From NCBI GenBank assembly GCA_014237975.1, contig JABACA010000038.1, forward strand, positions 1 to 33,139: DNA of 33,139 nt, given 5' to 3'. The notes beneath the pieces are model-generated. The model saw only the letters and a list, made by a program, of their open reading frames with translations. It was not told where the DNA came from and did no database searches. How positions within the stretch are numbered: position 1 is the first letter of the stretch; every line of letters starts with the position of its first letter. This stretch comes from Mariniblastus sp. (GTDB lineage Bacteria; Planctomycetota; Planctomycetia; Pirellulales; Pirellulaceae). Positions 8,722-16,543 of the stretch are shown piece by piece. The position numbers and the translations under genes are program-made.

Positions 8722-9153
8722 CTAAGCCGGCTGCGACGACTGGCCGCCTGTCGGGCCTACCTGTTCGGATTCCCTGCGTTCGCTCTGGTGGCAAGCGTCC
8801 TGGATGTCTGCCAACAGCTCCTGTAAATACTTGGCTTGATCGGAACTGAGATTGGACGAAGATGCCAAATAGGCAACCGCCGCGGCAGGTTGGCCGTCAA
8901 ACACAACCTGGATCAGCTGGCTACAAGCCTGGGCAATCGACTCGGCATGCGACCGATGGGCCGAATAAAGATACCGATTGCCTTTGCGCCGAAAGCCGAT
9001 CGCCTCTTTTTCCATCAACCGATGTAAAACGGTTTTGATGGTTGCGGGCGTGCTGCCGATTTTGGACGAGAGATCCCTGATGATTTCCCGGGAGGTAGTG
9101 GGTTGGCCTTGCCAGACACTCTTCAATATCTGCCATTCCAATTCTGTGTACAT
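8722..9153 (-). CDS. BlaI/MecI/CopY-family transcriptional repressor
   Basis: 143 residues. The winged-helix region of this family is clear in the first 75 residues: ELEWQILKSVW, a recognition-helix region TPATIKTVLHRLMEKEAIG, and a wing RRKGNRYLYSA. The C-terminal half resembles the dimerisation region where BlaI/MecI are cleaved. The ATG at 9153 is preceded by AGGGAA at 5-6 nt; an upstream start at 9219 would add 22 unlike residues. Such repressors usually sit beside a BlaR1/MecR1-type M56 membrane peptidase that inactivates them. None is within the window on either side, so the gene looks like an orphan regulator. Confidence 0.93.
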   Translation of the reverse strand: MYTELEWQILKSVWQGQPTTSREIIRDLSSKIGSTPATIKTVLHRLMEKEAIGFRRKGNRYLYSAHRSHAESIAQACSQLIQVVFDGQPAAAVAYLASSSNLSSDQAKYLQELLADIQDACHQSERRESEQVGPTGGQSSQPA

Positions 9154-9341
9154 CCGATTCCCTTTTTTGAAACGCCAAGCCACGTTCTGGCCTGCCGTGC
9201 CCATTAGCCGATGAACCACCCAGCGATGGCCGAACCTGGTGCTGGCCCATCAAGTGCCTGGGGAGTCGAAACTGGCTGGCTAGTGAGACCAAGGCGCCTT
9301 TCTGGTTTTCGGCAGTCAAAGTTATCTCACTTAAGCAATTC

Positions 9342-9422
9342 CACCCATTTTGAAAACGGGGTCCGGAGAAGGCCTGGATAACAACTGCTAGCCATGCGAA
9401 CCCCCGTCGTTTGAAATGGGTG
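9342..9422. repeat. Long imperfect inverted repeat upstream of the repressor gene
   Basis: The left arm (9342-9361) begins CACCCATTT and ends CGGGG; the right arm (9402-9422) is its near reverse complement. The outer 9 and inner 5 bases match perfectly, with 6-7 unmatched bases inside each arm, and about 40 bases separate the arms. It could be an operator pair, an RNA structure or remains of a small mobile repeat. Confidence 0.55.
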
Positions 9423-9455
9423 CTGGCGGCCATGGCGCTGGCGCAAACAAACGGA

Positions 9456-9478
9456 CGGCCCGCCAGTCTTGCGGGCCG
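9456..9478 (-). terminator. Probable intrinsic terminator of the hypothetical gene ending at 9529
   Basis: A perfect 8-bp GC stem (CGGCCCGC with GCGGGCCG) and 7-nt loop lie 50 nt past the stop. On the minus strand the stem is followed after four bases by GTTTGTTTG, a broken T tract. Confidence 0.5.
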
Positions 9479-9528
9479 CCAGTAGAAATGAAGGCTCTGG
9501 TGCTTGCGATTGTTTGGGCAAACGTTTT

Positions 9529-10356
9529 TTACGTTTCCAGAGGCATCAATTCCAATTTAACGCCCCGGCCCGTGCCGTCACCGCGGAACTTGATCAACTT
9601 CTGGATCCTTCGTCGATTCAAGCATTTGATCGTATCGTGCAGCCGTCGTTTGGCGCAGATGTTTGGGTCTTGCGGCAGTGGGTCTGCAATCATCGCAGGC
9701 CATCCTTGCGCTTGGAATGCGTTCAATATGGTTTCCTGGTTCTGGGCAGGCCAACGAAACAGCTTGACAACCCTGTCTCCAAGTCTCAATTCCCTGCGGT
9801 TGGAATCCCAAACCGGAGTTTGTTGATGGTCCCCCGTACCCACCGAAGCCTGTGTTCCATCCGATTCAGGGCGCGACGACATCCAGGCAACAAGAGTGCG
9901 TATTCCTTGGGGCGTGATAATGAAACAGGATCGGCTTGAGAGCATGACATCCGTTTCGTTTTGAAAGGTTCGCCGGGGGCTGCCCTGGCTGGTTGTCTCG
10001 GCGCGGTGCTCCATCAGCCCCTTGTAGATCAACGATCGCAAATCGCTGGTGTCGGCCGACCCGACATCCGAAATCTCGATGGCGAAATCCCAGGGATCCC
10101 GTTTCATTTGGATCGCCATGAGATAGGCTGACTGCAAGCGGCGAAGCACCGCTTGTTGACGGGACTGCGATGCCTCTTTACGTGGGTCCGGTCCGGCCTG
10201 GAAAACGGGATCGCCATGGGGCGCCGCGGGATCGCCATTCGTCGTCGCCTGGCCATGCCCGGTACTTGGGGCGGTGATCACTCCCAACGTTCCGGCAGCG
10301 TTAAATGATCGGTTTTCGGATAATTCACCCGTATAACTTTGTTTCTGGTTTAACAT
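9529..10356 (-). CDS. Hypothetical protein with a conserved C-terminal domain of planctomycete type
   Basis: 275 residues, no signal peptide or membrane segment. The first 60 residues are polar and low in order (many Gly, Ser, Thr, Pro). The middle carries an acidic region and an RSLIYKGLMEHR segment. The last about 85 residues, from the ELRLGDRVVKLFRWP stretch through NQETILNAFQAQGWP and CAKRRLHDTIKCLNR to IKFRGDGTGRGVKLEL, have a pattern I recall from many uncharacterised planctomycete proteins. The helix-helix-basic-helix-hairpin layout suggests a winged-helix or small nucleic-acid-binding domain, but this is inference. ATG start at 10356, weak ribosome site; it faces the prolyl oligopeptidase gene divergently. 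Confidence 0.75.
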   Translation of the reverse strand: MLNQKQSYTGELSENRSFNAAGTLGVITAPSTGHGQATTNGDPAAPHGDPVFQAGPDPRKEASQSRQQAVLRRLQSAYLMAIQMKRDPWDFAIEISDVGSADTSDLRSLIYKGLMEHRAETTSQGSPRRTFQNETDVMLSSRSCFIITPQGIRTLVAWMSSRPESDGTQASVGTGDHQQTPVWDSNRRELRLGDRVVKLFRWPAQNQETILNAFQAQGWPAMIADPLPQDPNICAKRRLHDTIKCLNRRRIQKLIKFRGDGTGRGVKLELMPLET

Positions 10357-10774
10357 GGCGAGCTTTCATTCATTGAGAAAAGATTTGCTCCGCAATCACC
10401 ACCCATTGGTTCTTACAAACAGGGCGATTTTTAATGCGGTAACGGCTAGAAAAGTGAAAAGAAGTGTCGTTTTGCCGTCTGCGAGAATGAACGCAAGAGT
10501 CTTCCACAGGAGGCCCCCTTTTCGCTCCCCAGAAATCGGCCGGTTGATGTAAGCTCAAATGTCACAAGGGCTTAAAAATTTATCATATTTTCTTTTTCAA
10601 CCCCTAGCCGAGCCTTTCTTGCACCACGTCACCGGGCCGCCGCCAAACGTTGGAGTTGATTTTGCAAGCCCTGCCCTCGAATGCCCCCTGTTCGCTAGGC
10701 AGATGTTTCAGAAGATTGAGATGGGGGAGCCCTCCCCAGCGTCTGGTCCACTACCCTTTGCAGGAATCCAAAAC
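10357..10774. other. Divergent intergenic region before the prolyl oligopeptidase gene
   Basis: 418 bases between divergent genes. An AT-rich patch (about 10572-10598) may mark a promoter but I found no paired hexamers. An in-frame upstream extension of the oligopeptidase from 10559 has no signal-peptide or family character and is treated as non-coding. No RNA gene seen. Confidence 0.5.
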
Positions 10775-12970
10775 ATGAAACCCCGCGATCTCTTGTTCAG
10801 CCTTGAAACTGCCTGGCGGCTGACGGTTTGTCTTATTGTTGTTTTCGCTGTTTTTACCTGCGGGTCGCTTTCTGCCCAGGATGAATCACAACCGATGAAA
10901 TATCCCACAACAAAAAAAGTAGACCAGGTCGATGAGTACTTTGGTTACAAGGTGGCCGACCCTTACCGCTGGCTGGAAGATGACGTCCGCGAATCAGAGG
11001 ACGTTCGCAACTGGGTCGACGACCAGAATAAAATCACTTTTTCGTACATCGAGGAACTGCCCCACCGAGAAGAGATTGAAACTCGCCTTACCGAGTTGTG
11101 GAACTACGAAAAATATGGCATTCCTTCGAAACAGGGAGGCCGCTATTACTTTTCAAAAAACGATGGCTTGCAAAACCAAAGCGTGATCTACCAAATGGAT
11201 TCGCTCGACTCGACACCCACGGTGCTGATGGACCCCAACCAGTGGTCGGCCGACGGCACCGTGGCGCTGGGTGGCTTGGCTTTCAGCGATGATGGCAAGT
11301 ACGTTGCCTACGGAATCCAGGAGTCGGGATCGGACTGGCGAACCTGGCGGATCATGGAGATTGCCTCTGGCAAAACACTGGACGATGAAATTCGCTGGAT
11401 CAAGTTTGGCTCGGTTGCCTGGAGCGCCGACAACAAGGGCTTTTATTACAGCCGCTACGACGCCCCCACCGAAGGGGACGCGTTCCAGGGCCTGAACAAG
11501 AATCAGAAGGTGTACTACCACGCAGTCGGTACTCCCCAGTCAAAGGACGTTTTAATTCACGCCGAACCGCAGCACCCGGACTGGGGCTTTCAAATCGATG
11601 TTTCCGAGGATGGGAACTACCTGATCCTGACGGTCTGGAAGGGAACCGACGACCGTTATCGCGTGATGTACAAGAAGCTGAATGACCCCAATGCCAAGAT
11701 GGTTGAGCTGATCGACAACTTTGAGCACGACTATTCCTACATTGGCAATGACGGATCGTTGTTCTACTTTCAATCCGATTACCGGGCTCCCAAGAAATGT
11801 ATCCTGGCCATCGACATCGACAAACCGCAACAGGAAAACTGGAAAGTGATCGTCCCGGAGGCTGAAGAGGCAATTTCCAGGGCCGGCATGGTCGGGGATT
11901 TTATCGTGGTCAGCTATCTCAAGGATGCCAAATCGGAAGTCAAGCTGTTTGATCAACAAGGCAAGTTGGTTCGTGAAGTCAAATTCCCGGGGATTGGCAC
12001 AGCCAGCGGGTTTGGTGGCAAGCGGTCCGATGATGTCACGTTTTACAGCTTTGCCAGCTTTAACCGGCCGCCCAGTATCTATGAATATGACCTGAAAACG
12101 GGCGACGGCAAACTCTTTCGCGAGTCCAAGGTCGACTTTGATCCGAACGATTTTGTGGTCAAACAGGTTTTCTTCAAGAGCAAGGACGGGACGAAAGTGC
12201 CGATGTTTATCGGTTACAAGAAGGGACTGAAGTTGAATGGCAAGAACCCAACCTTGCTGTACGGCTATGGCGGTTTTAACATCTCTCTGACGCCCAGTTT
12301 TTCAATCTCCCGCTTGCAGTGGATGGAGATGGGCGGCGTGTTTGCCATGCCCAACCTGCGCGGGGGCGGCGAATATGGAAAAGCATGGCACAAGGCGGGT
12401 ACCAAGACTCAAAAACAGAACGTCTTTGACGATTTTATTGCGGCCGCCCAGTGGTTGATTGACAACCAGTACACATCGCCCGAGCATCTTGCCATTCAAG
12501 GTGGTAGCAACGGCGGGCTATTGGTCGGCGCCTGCATGACCCAGCGACCCGACCTGTACGGGGCTTGCCTGCCCGCCGTTGGCGTGATGGACATGTTGCG
12601 GTTTCAGAAATTTACTGCCGGACGGTTCTGGGTTGACGACTACGGTTCGTCAGAAGCCAGTGAACCGGAATTTAAAGCTTTGCGGGATTATTCGCCCTAT
12701 CACAACATCGAGGACGGAACGGCGTACCCGCCCACCATGGTCACCACGGCTGACACGGACGACCGTGTTGTGCCGGGCCACAGTTTTAAATTTGCAGCCC
12801 GCATGCAAGAGGCCCAGAAAGGCGCGAACCCGATCCTGATCCGAATCGAAACCAAGGCGGGTCATGGGGCGGGCAAGCCGACTTCGAAACAGATCGAGGA
12901 AAAAGCGGACCAGTGGGCCTTTTTGGTAAAACATCTTGGCATGCAGCCAAAACTGCCAGCCAAAAAGTAG
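10775..12970 (+). CDS. Secreted prolyl oligopeptidase (S9A family)
   Basis: 731 residues: a signal peptide (hydrophobic LTVCLIVVFAVF, ending near SLSAQ), then the full S9A layout. The N-terminal motif Y-x-W-L-E-D-D is present as DPYRWLEDD, followed by a seven-bladed propeller and the C-terminal hydrolase domain. Triad: Ser578 in GGSNGG, Asp663 in DTDDRV, His697 in AGHGAGKPT. The enzyme cleaves proline-containing peptides up to about 30 residues. Length agrees with the family (about 710 plus signal). The start at 10775 has AGGAA 8 nt upstream and opens directly on the signal sequence. It probably works in the periplasm or outside on peptides. No close operon partner. Confidence 0.96.
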   Translation: MKPRDLLFSLETAWRLTVCLIVVFAVFTCGSLSAQDESQPMKYPTTKKVDQVDEYFGYKVADPYRWLEDDVRESEDVRNWVDDQNKITFSYIEELPHREEIETRLTELWNYEKYGIPSKQGGRYYFSKNDGLQNQSVIYQMDSLDSTPTVLMDPNQWSADGTVALGGLAFSDDGKYVAYGIQESGSDWRTWRIMEIASGKTLDDEIRWIKFGSVAWSADNKGFYYSRYDAPTEGDAFQGLNKNQKVYYHAVGTPQSKDVLIHAEPQHPDWGFQIDVSEDGNYLILTVWKGTDDRYRVMYKKLNDPNAKMVELIDNFEHDYSYIGNDGSLFYFQSDYRAPKKCILAIDIDKPQQENWKVIVPEAEEAISRAGMVGDFIVVSYLKDAKSEVKLFDQQGKLVREVKFPGIGTASGFGGKRSDDVTFYSFASFNRPPSIYEYDLKTGDGKLFRESKVDFDPNDFVVKQVFFKSKDGTKVPMFIGYKKGLKLNGKNPTLLYGYGGFNISLTPSFSISRLQWMEMGGVFAMPNLRGGGEYGKAWHKAGTKTQKQNVFDDFIAAAQWLIDNQYTSPEHLAIQGGSNGGLLVGACMTQRPDLYGACLPAVGVMDMLRFQKFTAGRFWVDDYGSSEASEPEFKALRDYSPYHNIEDGTAYPPTMVTTADTDDRVVPGHSFKFAARMQEAQKGANPILIRIETKAGHGAGKPTSKQIEEKADQWAFLVKHLGMQPKLPAKK

Positions 12971-13182
12971 CCCAGCCGACAAGCCATCGCTAACGAATGA
13001 TCTGTATTGAGCCTGCCGCCTTGTGGAGCCAGGCTCTTTGGGTGCCGGTCGCCATTGTGGAAACAAACCTTTTGGCTGCCGGCGTTGCGCATTTTTCCTT
13101 GCCATGTCGACAGCCCGACGGGTACGGCTCACAATAACGTTTGCGTATTACCAGCAAACTTGGAATCTTTGGCGAGCTCACG

Positions 13183-14295
13183 ATGAATTCAGAGTCCCAG
13201 CATTCTTTAGACGAATTGCGGATCAAAATCGACGAAGTCGATCGCGGGCTGATTGACTTGATCAATCAACGAGCCCGGCTGGTTGTTGACGTTGGCCACA
13301 TCAAACGGGAATCGGGTATTCCCATCTACGCGCCTCATCGGGAGGCGGCCGTACTGGAAAAAATTCAGTCGCTCAATAAAGGGCCCATCTCGGATCGAAC
13401 GATCGAAGCCGTTTACCGTGAATTAATGAGCGGCAGTTTCGCGCTTGAGCAACCATTGCGGATCGGCTACCTCGGGCCGGTCGGCACCTACAGCCACCTG
13501 GCGGCAACGCGTCACTTCGGATCCAGTGTCGAGTTTGAAGATCTGCGGGCGATCGAGGGAGTGTTTGAAGAGGTGGCCCGGGGGCATGTCGATTACGGGT
13601 TGGTGCCCATTGAAAACAGCACCGGCGGAGGCATTACGGAAACCCTTGACGCATTCATGACCTACCACGACCGGTTGAATATCTATGGTGAAGTGCAGCT
13701 GGTGGTTCACTTCAGCCTGTTGGCCAACTGCCAGCCCAATAAAATAAAACGGATCTATTCCAAGTCCGAAGCGTTCCTGCAATGTCGTAACTGGCTGATC
13801 ACCCAATATCCCCAGGCCGAGTTGGTTCCGGCGGAAAGCACGGCGGCCGCGGCCGAACGAGCCAAGAACGACAACCTCAACAACCCCAATGCCGGTTCGG
13901 CAGCCATTGGTTCGGCGCTGGCTGGCGAAATTCACGGCCTCCATCCACTGTTCGAAAAAATAGAGGATCACACTAATAACGTGACCCGGTTCCTCATCCT
14001 GGCCGAGAGTCAAACTGAGATTTCGGGAGACGACAAAACCTCGATCATGTTCACGACCGACGACCGGCCCGGCTCGCTGGTAGACGTTTTGAATGTTCTC
14101 AAGCGGGCCGGGATCAACCTCACGCATATTGATAAACGGCCCAGTCTAGAAGTGAACTGGGATTACACTTTTTTCATCGATGCACTGGGCCACGCCAAGG
14201 AGCCGGGGTTTGCTGAGGTGATTGGTGAAACCCGGGCGCACTGCAAGCGATTGACGATTCTAGGCAGTTTTCCCAGATGTAAACGCACCCTGTAG
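13183..14295 (+). CDS. pheA: Bifunctional chorismate mutase/prephenate dehydratase (P-protein)
   Basis: 370 residues with three domains: AroQ-type chorismate mutase (about 6-85: ELRIKIDEVDRGLIDLINQR, HREAAVLE), prephenate dehydratase (about 93-270: GYLGPVGTYSHLAA, PIENSTGG, and the catalytic TRF in NNVTRFLIL) and a C-terminal ACT domain (PGSLVDVLNVLKRAGINLTHI). It converts chorismate to prephenate and on to phenylpyruvate for phenylalanine synthesis, with feedback through the ACT domain. The usual ESRP motif of that domain reads DKRP. I chose the ATG at 13183 because its product opens like the family; an upstream TTG at 13141 would add 14 residues. The Ycf48-like gene follows 8 nt later, so the two are likely co-transcribed. 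Confidence 0.96.
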   Translation: MNSESQHSLDELRIKIDEVDRGLIDLINQRARLVVDVGHIKRESGIPIYAPHREAAVLEKIQSLNKGPISDRTIEAVYRELMSGSFALEQPLRIGYLGPVGTYSHLAATRHFGSSVEFEDLRAIEGVFEEVARGHVDYGLVPIENSTGGGITETLDAFMTYHDRLNIYGEVQLVVHFSLLANCQPNKIKRIYSKSEAFLQCRNWLITQYPQAELVPAESTAAAAERAKNDNLNNPNAGSAAIGSALAGEIHGLHPLFEKIEDHTNNVTRFLILAESQTEISGDDKTSIMFTTDDRPGSLVDVLNVLKRAGINLTHIDKRPSLEVNWDYTFFIDALGHAKEPGFAEVIGETRAHCKRLTILGSFPRCKRTL

Positions 14296-14303
14296 GCGGA
14301 AAG

Positions 14304-15398
14304 ATGAAGCTCAATTTTTTTGGTTGCTGCTGGGCTGCCCTAGCCTTGGTTTTGTGGATGTCGCACAGCATCGTGTCGGCCCAAAGTGCTGAACGGCAGG
14401 CCTGGGAACTACAGAAAACGGGTGTCACCGCCAGCTTGCGGGGACTATCCGTTGTGGATTCCAACACCGCCTGGTCCAGTGGCAGCGGTGGAACCGTCAT
14501 CAAAACGGGGGACGGTGGCAAGACCTGGAAAGACGTTTCGGTTGTCGATGCGGGGGATTTGGATTTTCGGGACATCCACGCATTCGACTCCCAGACGGCC
14601 GTCATCCTGTCGGCTGGCCAGCCGGCCCGGGTCTATCGAACCGAGGATGGGGGTGCCAACTGGCAATTACAATTTGAGCACCCCGATGAAAAGTCCTTTT
14701 TTGATGCGCTCTCTTTTTTCGATAAACAACACGGGATTGCCATGAGTGATCCTGTCGACAACCGGGTGTTGCTGATCGAAACTTTGGACGGCGGAAAAAC
14801 CTGGGCCGAGTTGCCGGCCCAGCGACGCCCAGTCAAACAACGGGGCGAAGCGGGTTTTGCGGCCAGCGGGACGAACATGAGGGTCGTGGGAGATTCTGTT
14901 TTTATTGCCCTGGGGGGTGCGGAAAAAGACCAGGCCGAAACGTCCAGCCGGATTGTTTTTTCCAACGATCGCGCCAAGGCCTGGCAGCAGGCCGTTGTAC
15001 CGATGCCTCGAAACCCGAGCAGCGGTATTTTTTCCATGGTCTTTGTCGACCCTCAAACGGCCGTTGTGGTCGGCGGCGATTACCTGAACCAGCAAGAGCG
15101 CGACGGTACGGCCGCCTGCTCACAAGACGGTGGTAAAACCTGGTCCCGGCCCGGCAAGTTGCCCCGTGGTTACCGCAGTGGTGTCGCGGCAGGTCGACAG
15201 GATGGTCATACCATACTGATCGCGGTGGGACCCGCAGGAACCGATGTTTCACTGGACCTGGGTCAAAGCTGGCAAGCGGCAGCGGATCAGGGTTTTCATG
15301 CAGTACAATTCACCCCGGACGGAAAACGGGCCTGGGCCAGCGGCGCCGACGGGACCATCGGCCGCTGGAACGGCAAACCCGTTTTTCACTCCAAGTAA
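14304..15398 (+). CDS. Secreted Ycf48/HCF136-like beta-propeller protein
   Basis: 364 residues: signal peptide ending near VSAQ, then a propeller of BNR/Asp-box type repeats. At least five boxes are readable: TGDGGKTW, TEDGGANW, TLDGGKTW, SQDGGKTW and a degenerate SLDLGQSW. This is the pattern of Ycf48/HCF136 photosystem II assembly factors, but relatives without photosystems are common in planctomycetes and are of unknown function; sialidase-type catalytic residues are not apparent. GGCGGAAAG just before the ATG, and the 8-nt spacing from pheA, indicate translational coupling. Partner and role remain unknown. Confidence 0.85.
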   Translation: MKLNFFGCCWAALALVLWMSHSIVSAQSAERQAWELQKTGVTASLRGLSVVDSNTAWSSGSGGTVIKTGDGGKTWKDVSVVDAGDLDFRDIHAFDSQTAVILSAGQPARVYRTEDGGANWQLQFEHPDEKSFFDALSFFDKQHGIAMSDPVDNRVLLIETLDGGKTWAELPAQRRPVKQRGEAGFAASGTNMRVVGDSVFIALGGAEKDQAETSSRIVFSNDRAKAWQQAVVPMPRNPSSGIFSMVFVDPQTAVVVGGDYLNQQERDGTAACSQDGGKTWSRPGKLPRGYRSGVAAGRQDGHTILIAVGPAGTDVSLDLGQSWQAAADQGFHAVQFTPDGKRAWASGADGTIGRWNGKPVFHSK

Positions 15399-15478
15399 AC
15401 CGACCGCCCCGGCTCGACCATTCGTGGCCGGCGTCTATTGGAACCGTATACACCCGAAGCGGATGCAGAAACCACACG

Positions 15479-16513
15479 ATGAAACCAGACGACAGGGAAC
15501 ACGCGAATGATCCCGGCCCGCACGAGCAGGCCTCGCTGCAGGCGATCGACCATGCGTGTGTCTGGCGCGGCAGCGAGCTTTCGACGCGAACCGATTGGGA
15601 CCAGCAGGCCTCGCCGCAAGAACAGTTGGAATTTGACCGGTTGGCCCAGGGATCGTCGATCGATGCAGCACCTTGCCTGGAGAAGCGCGGCAGGTCGATC
15701 CGGGAATCACTGGAAACGGGATCGGGCGGGGTTCACCTGCGGGGACTGGATGTATCGAGTCACTCGCCCGAATCTCTCAGCGCGGCGTTTCTGAAGTTGA
15801 CCGAAACGATTGGCCATCCGATATCGCAAAGCGCTGCCGGCGAAAAGATCTTCAGTGTCCGCAACGCCGGTTACGCCGACGACGACCCCCGCGCCCGAGG
15901 GCCCAACACCCGAAAAAAATTGAGCTTCCATACCGATCGATGCGATGTGATCGGGTTCTTGTGCATTCGCCAAGCGCGATCGGGGGGCGAGAACCAGGTG
16001 GTTAGCTCGGCCGCGCTGTTTAATGAAATGCTGCACAACCACGCTGAACTGCTGCATGTCTTGATGCGGCCTTTTTATTACCAACGACACAACGTCGATA
16101 CGGCCAACCAGCTACCCTACACCCAGCAACCCATTTTTTCGATTTACCAGGGCCACTTTGCCGCCAATTTCCTGCGCGTCCTGATCGAGCGGGCTCATGC
16201 GAACCCGGATTTGCCCGATCTGACCAGCGCTCAACGCGAAGCCTTGGACTGTCTCGAGGCAATCGCCGCCCGGCCGGAGATGCACTACACGTTTCGGCAA
16301 CAACCGGGTGACATCCTGTTTCTCAACAACTGGGTCACGTTCCACCGGCGAACCGAGTTTGAGGATTTTGAAGACCCGCCGCTGCGGAGGCATATCCTGC
16401 GGGCCTGGCTGAGCATGCCCAACAGTCGCCCGGTCGACCCGTTGTTTGCCGGGAATTACGGTGACACCCGGGCGGGCGCCGTGCGGGGCGGCATGCGGGC
16501 CATCACGTCTTAG
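15479..16513 (+). CDS. TauD/TfdA-family Fe(II)/2-oxoglutarate dioxygenase
   Basis: 344 residues with a TauD-type double-stranded beta-helix. Iron ligands are visible as His151-x-Asp153 in FHTDRCD and distal His289 in NNWVTFHRRTEFED, followed by arginines 304/308 in RRHILRAWLSMP for 2-oxoglutarate. The first 80 residues are polar and variable. The family hydroxylates small molecules such as taurine, gamma-butyrobetaine or amino-acid derivatives using O2; the C-terminal block is closer to the amino-acid/betaine hydroxylase branch than to TauD itself, an impression rather than a measured result. It lies 80 bases after the propeller gene and converges on hutH. Confidence 0.88.
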   Translation: MKPDDREHANDPGPHEQASLQAIDHACVWRGSELSTRTDWDQQASPQEQLEFDRLAQGSSIDAAPCLEKRGRSIRESLETGSGGVHLRGLDVSSHSPESLSAAFLKLTETIGHPISQSAAGEKIFSVRNAGYADDDPRARGPNTRKKLSFHTDRCDVIGFLCIRQARSGGENQVVSSAALFNEMLHNHAELLHVLMRPFYYQRHNVDTANQLPYTQQPIFSIYQGHFAANFLRVLIERAHANPDLPDLTSAQREALDCLEAIAARPEMHYTFRQQPGDILFLNNWVTFHRRTEFEDFEDPPLRRHILRAWLSMPNSRPVDPLFAGNYGDTRAGAVRGGMRAITS

Positions 16514-16516
16514 CCT

Positions 16517-16543
16517 GCCGGCGAGTGGCGAATCCTCGTCGGC
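16517..16543. terminator. Hairpin between convergent dioxygenase and hutH genes
   Basis: GCCGGCGAG at 16517-16525 pairs with CTCGTCGGC at 16535-16543 (9 bp, one G-T pair, 9-nt loop) in the 29-bp gap between the two stops. No T tract on either side, so a bidirectional stop signal is likely but not certain. Confidence 0.4.

Larger units (their letters stand above)
9154..9528. other. Non-coding stretch upstream of the BlaI-type gene
   Basis: 375 bases between two minus-strand genes. It holds a long imperfect inverted repeat and a terminator-like hairpin, both listed separately. No credible small gene was seen; frames crossing it lack ribosome sites and family resemblance. The repressor's own promoter should lie here but I could not fix it. 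Confidence 0.6.

Noticed and set aside
10559-10774. N-terminal extension of the prolyl oligopeptidase
   Set aside because: The signal peptide and ribosome site at 10775 define the start; the added 72 residues have no family match.
13141-13182. TTG start for pheA at 13141
   Set aside because: No ribosome site and the added 14 residues do not resemble the chorismate mutase N-terminus.
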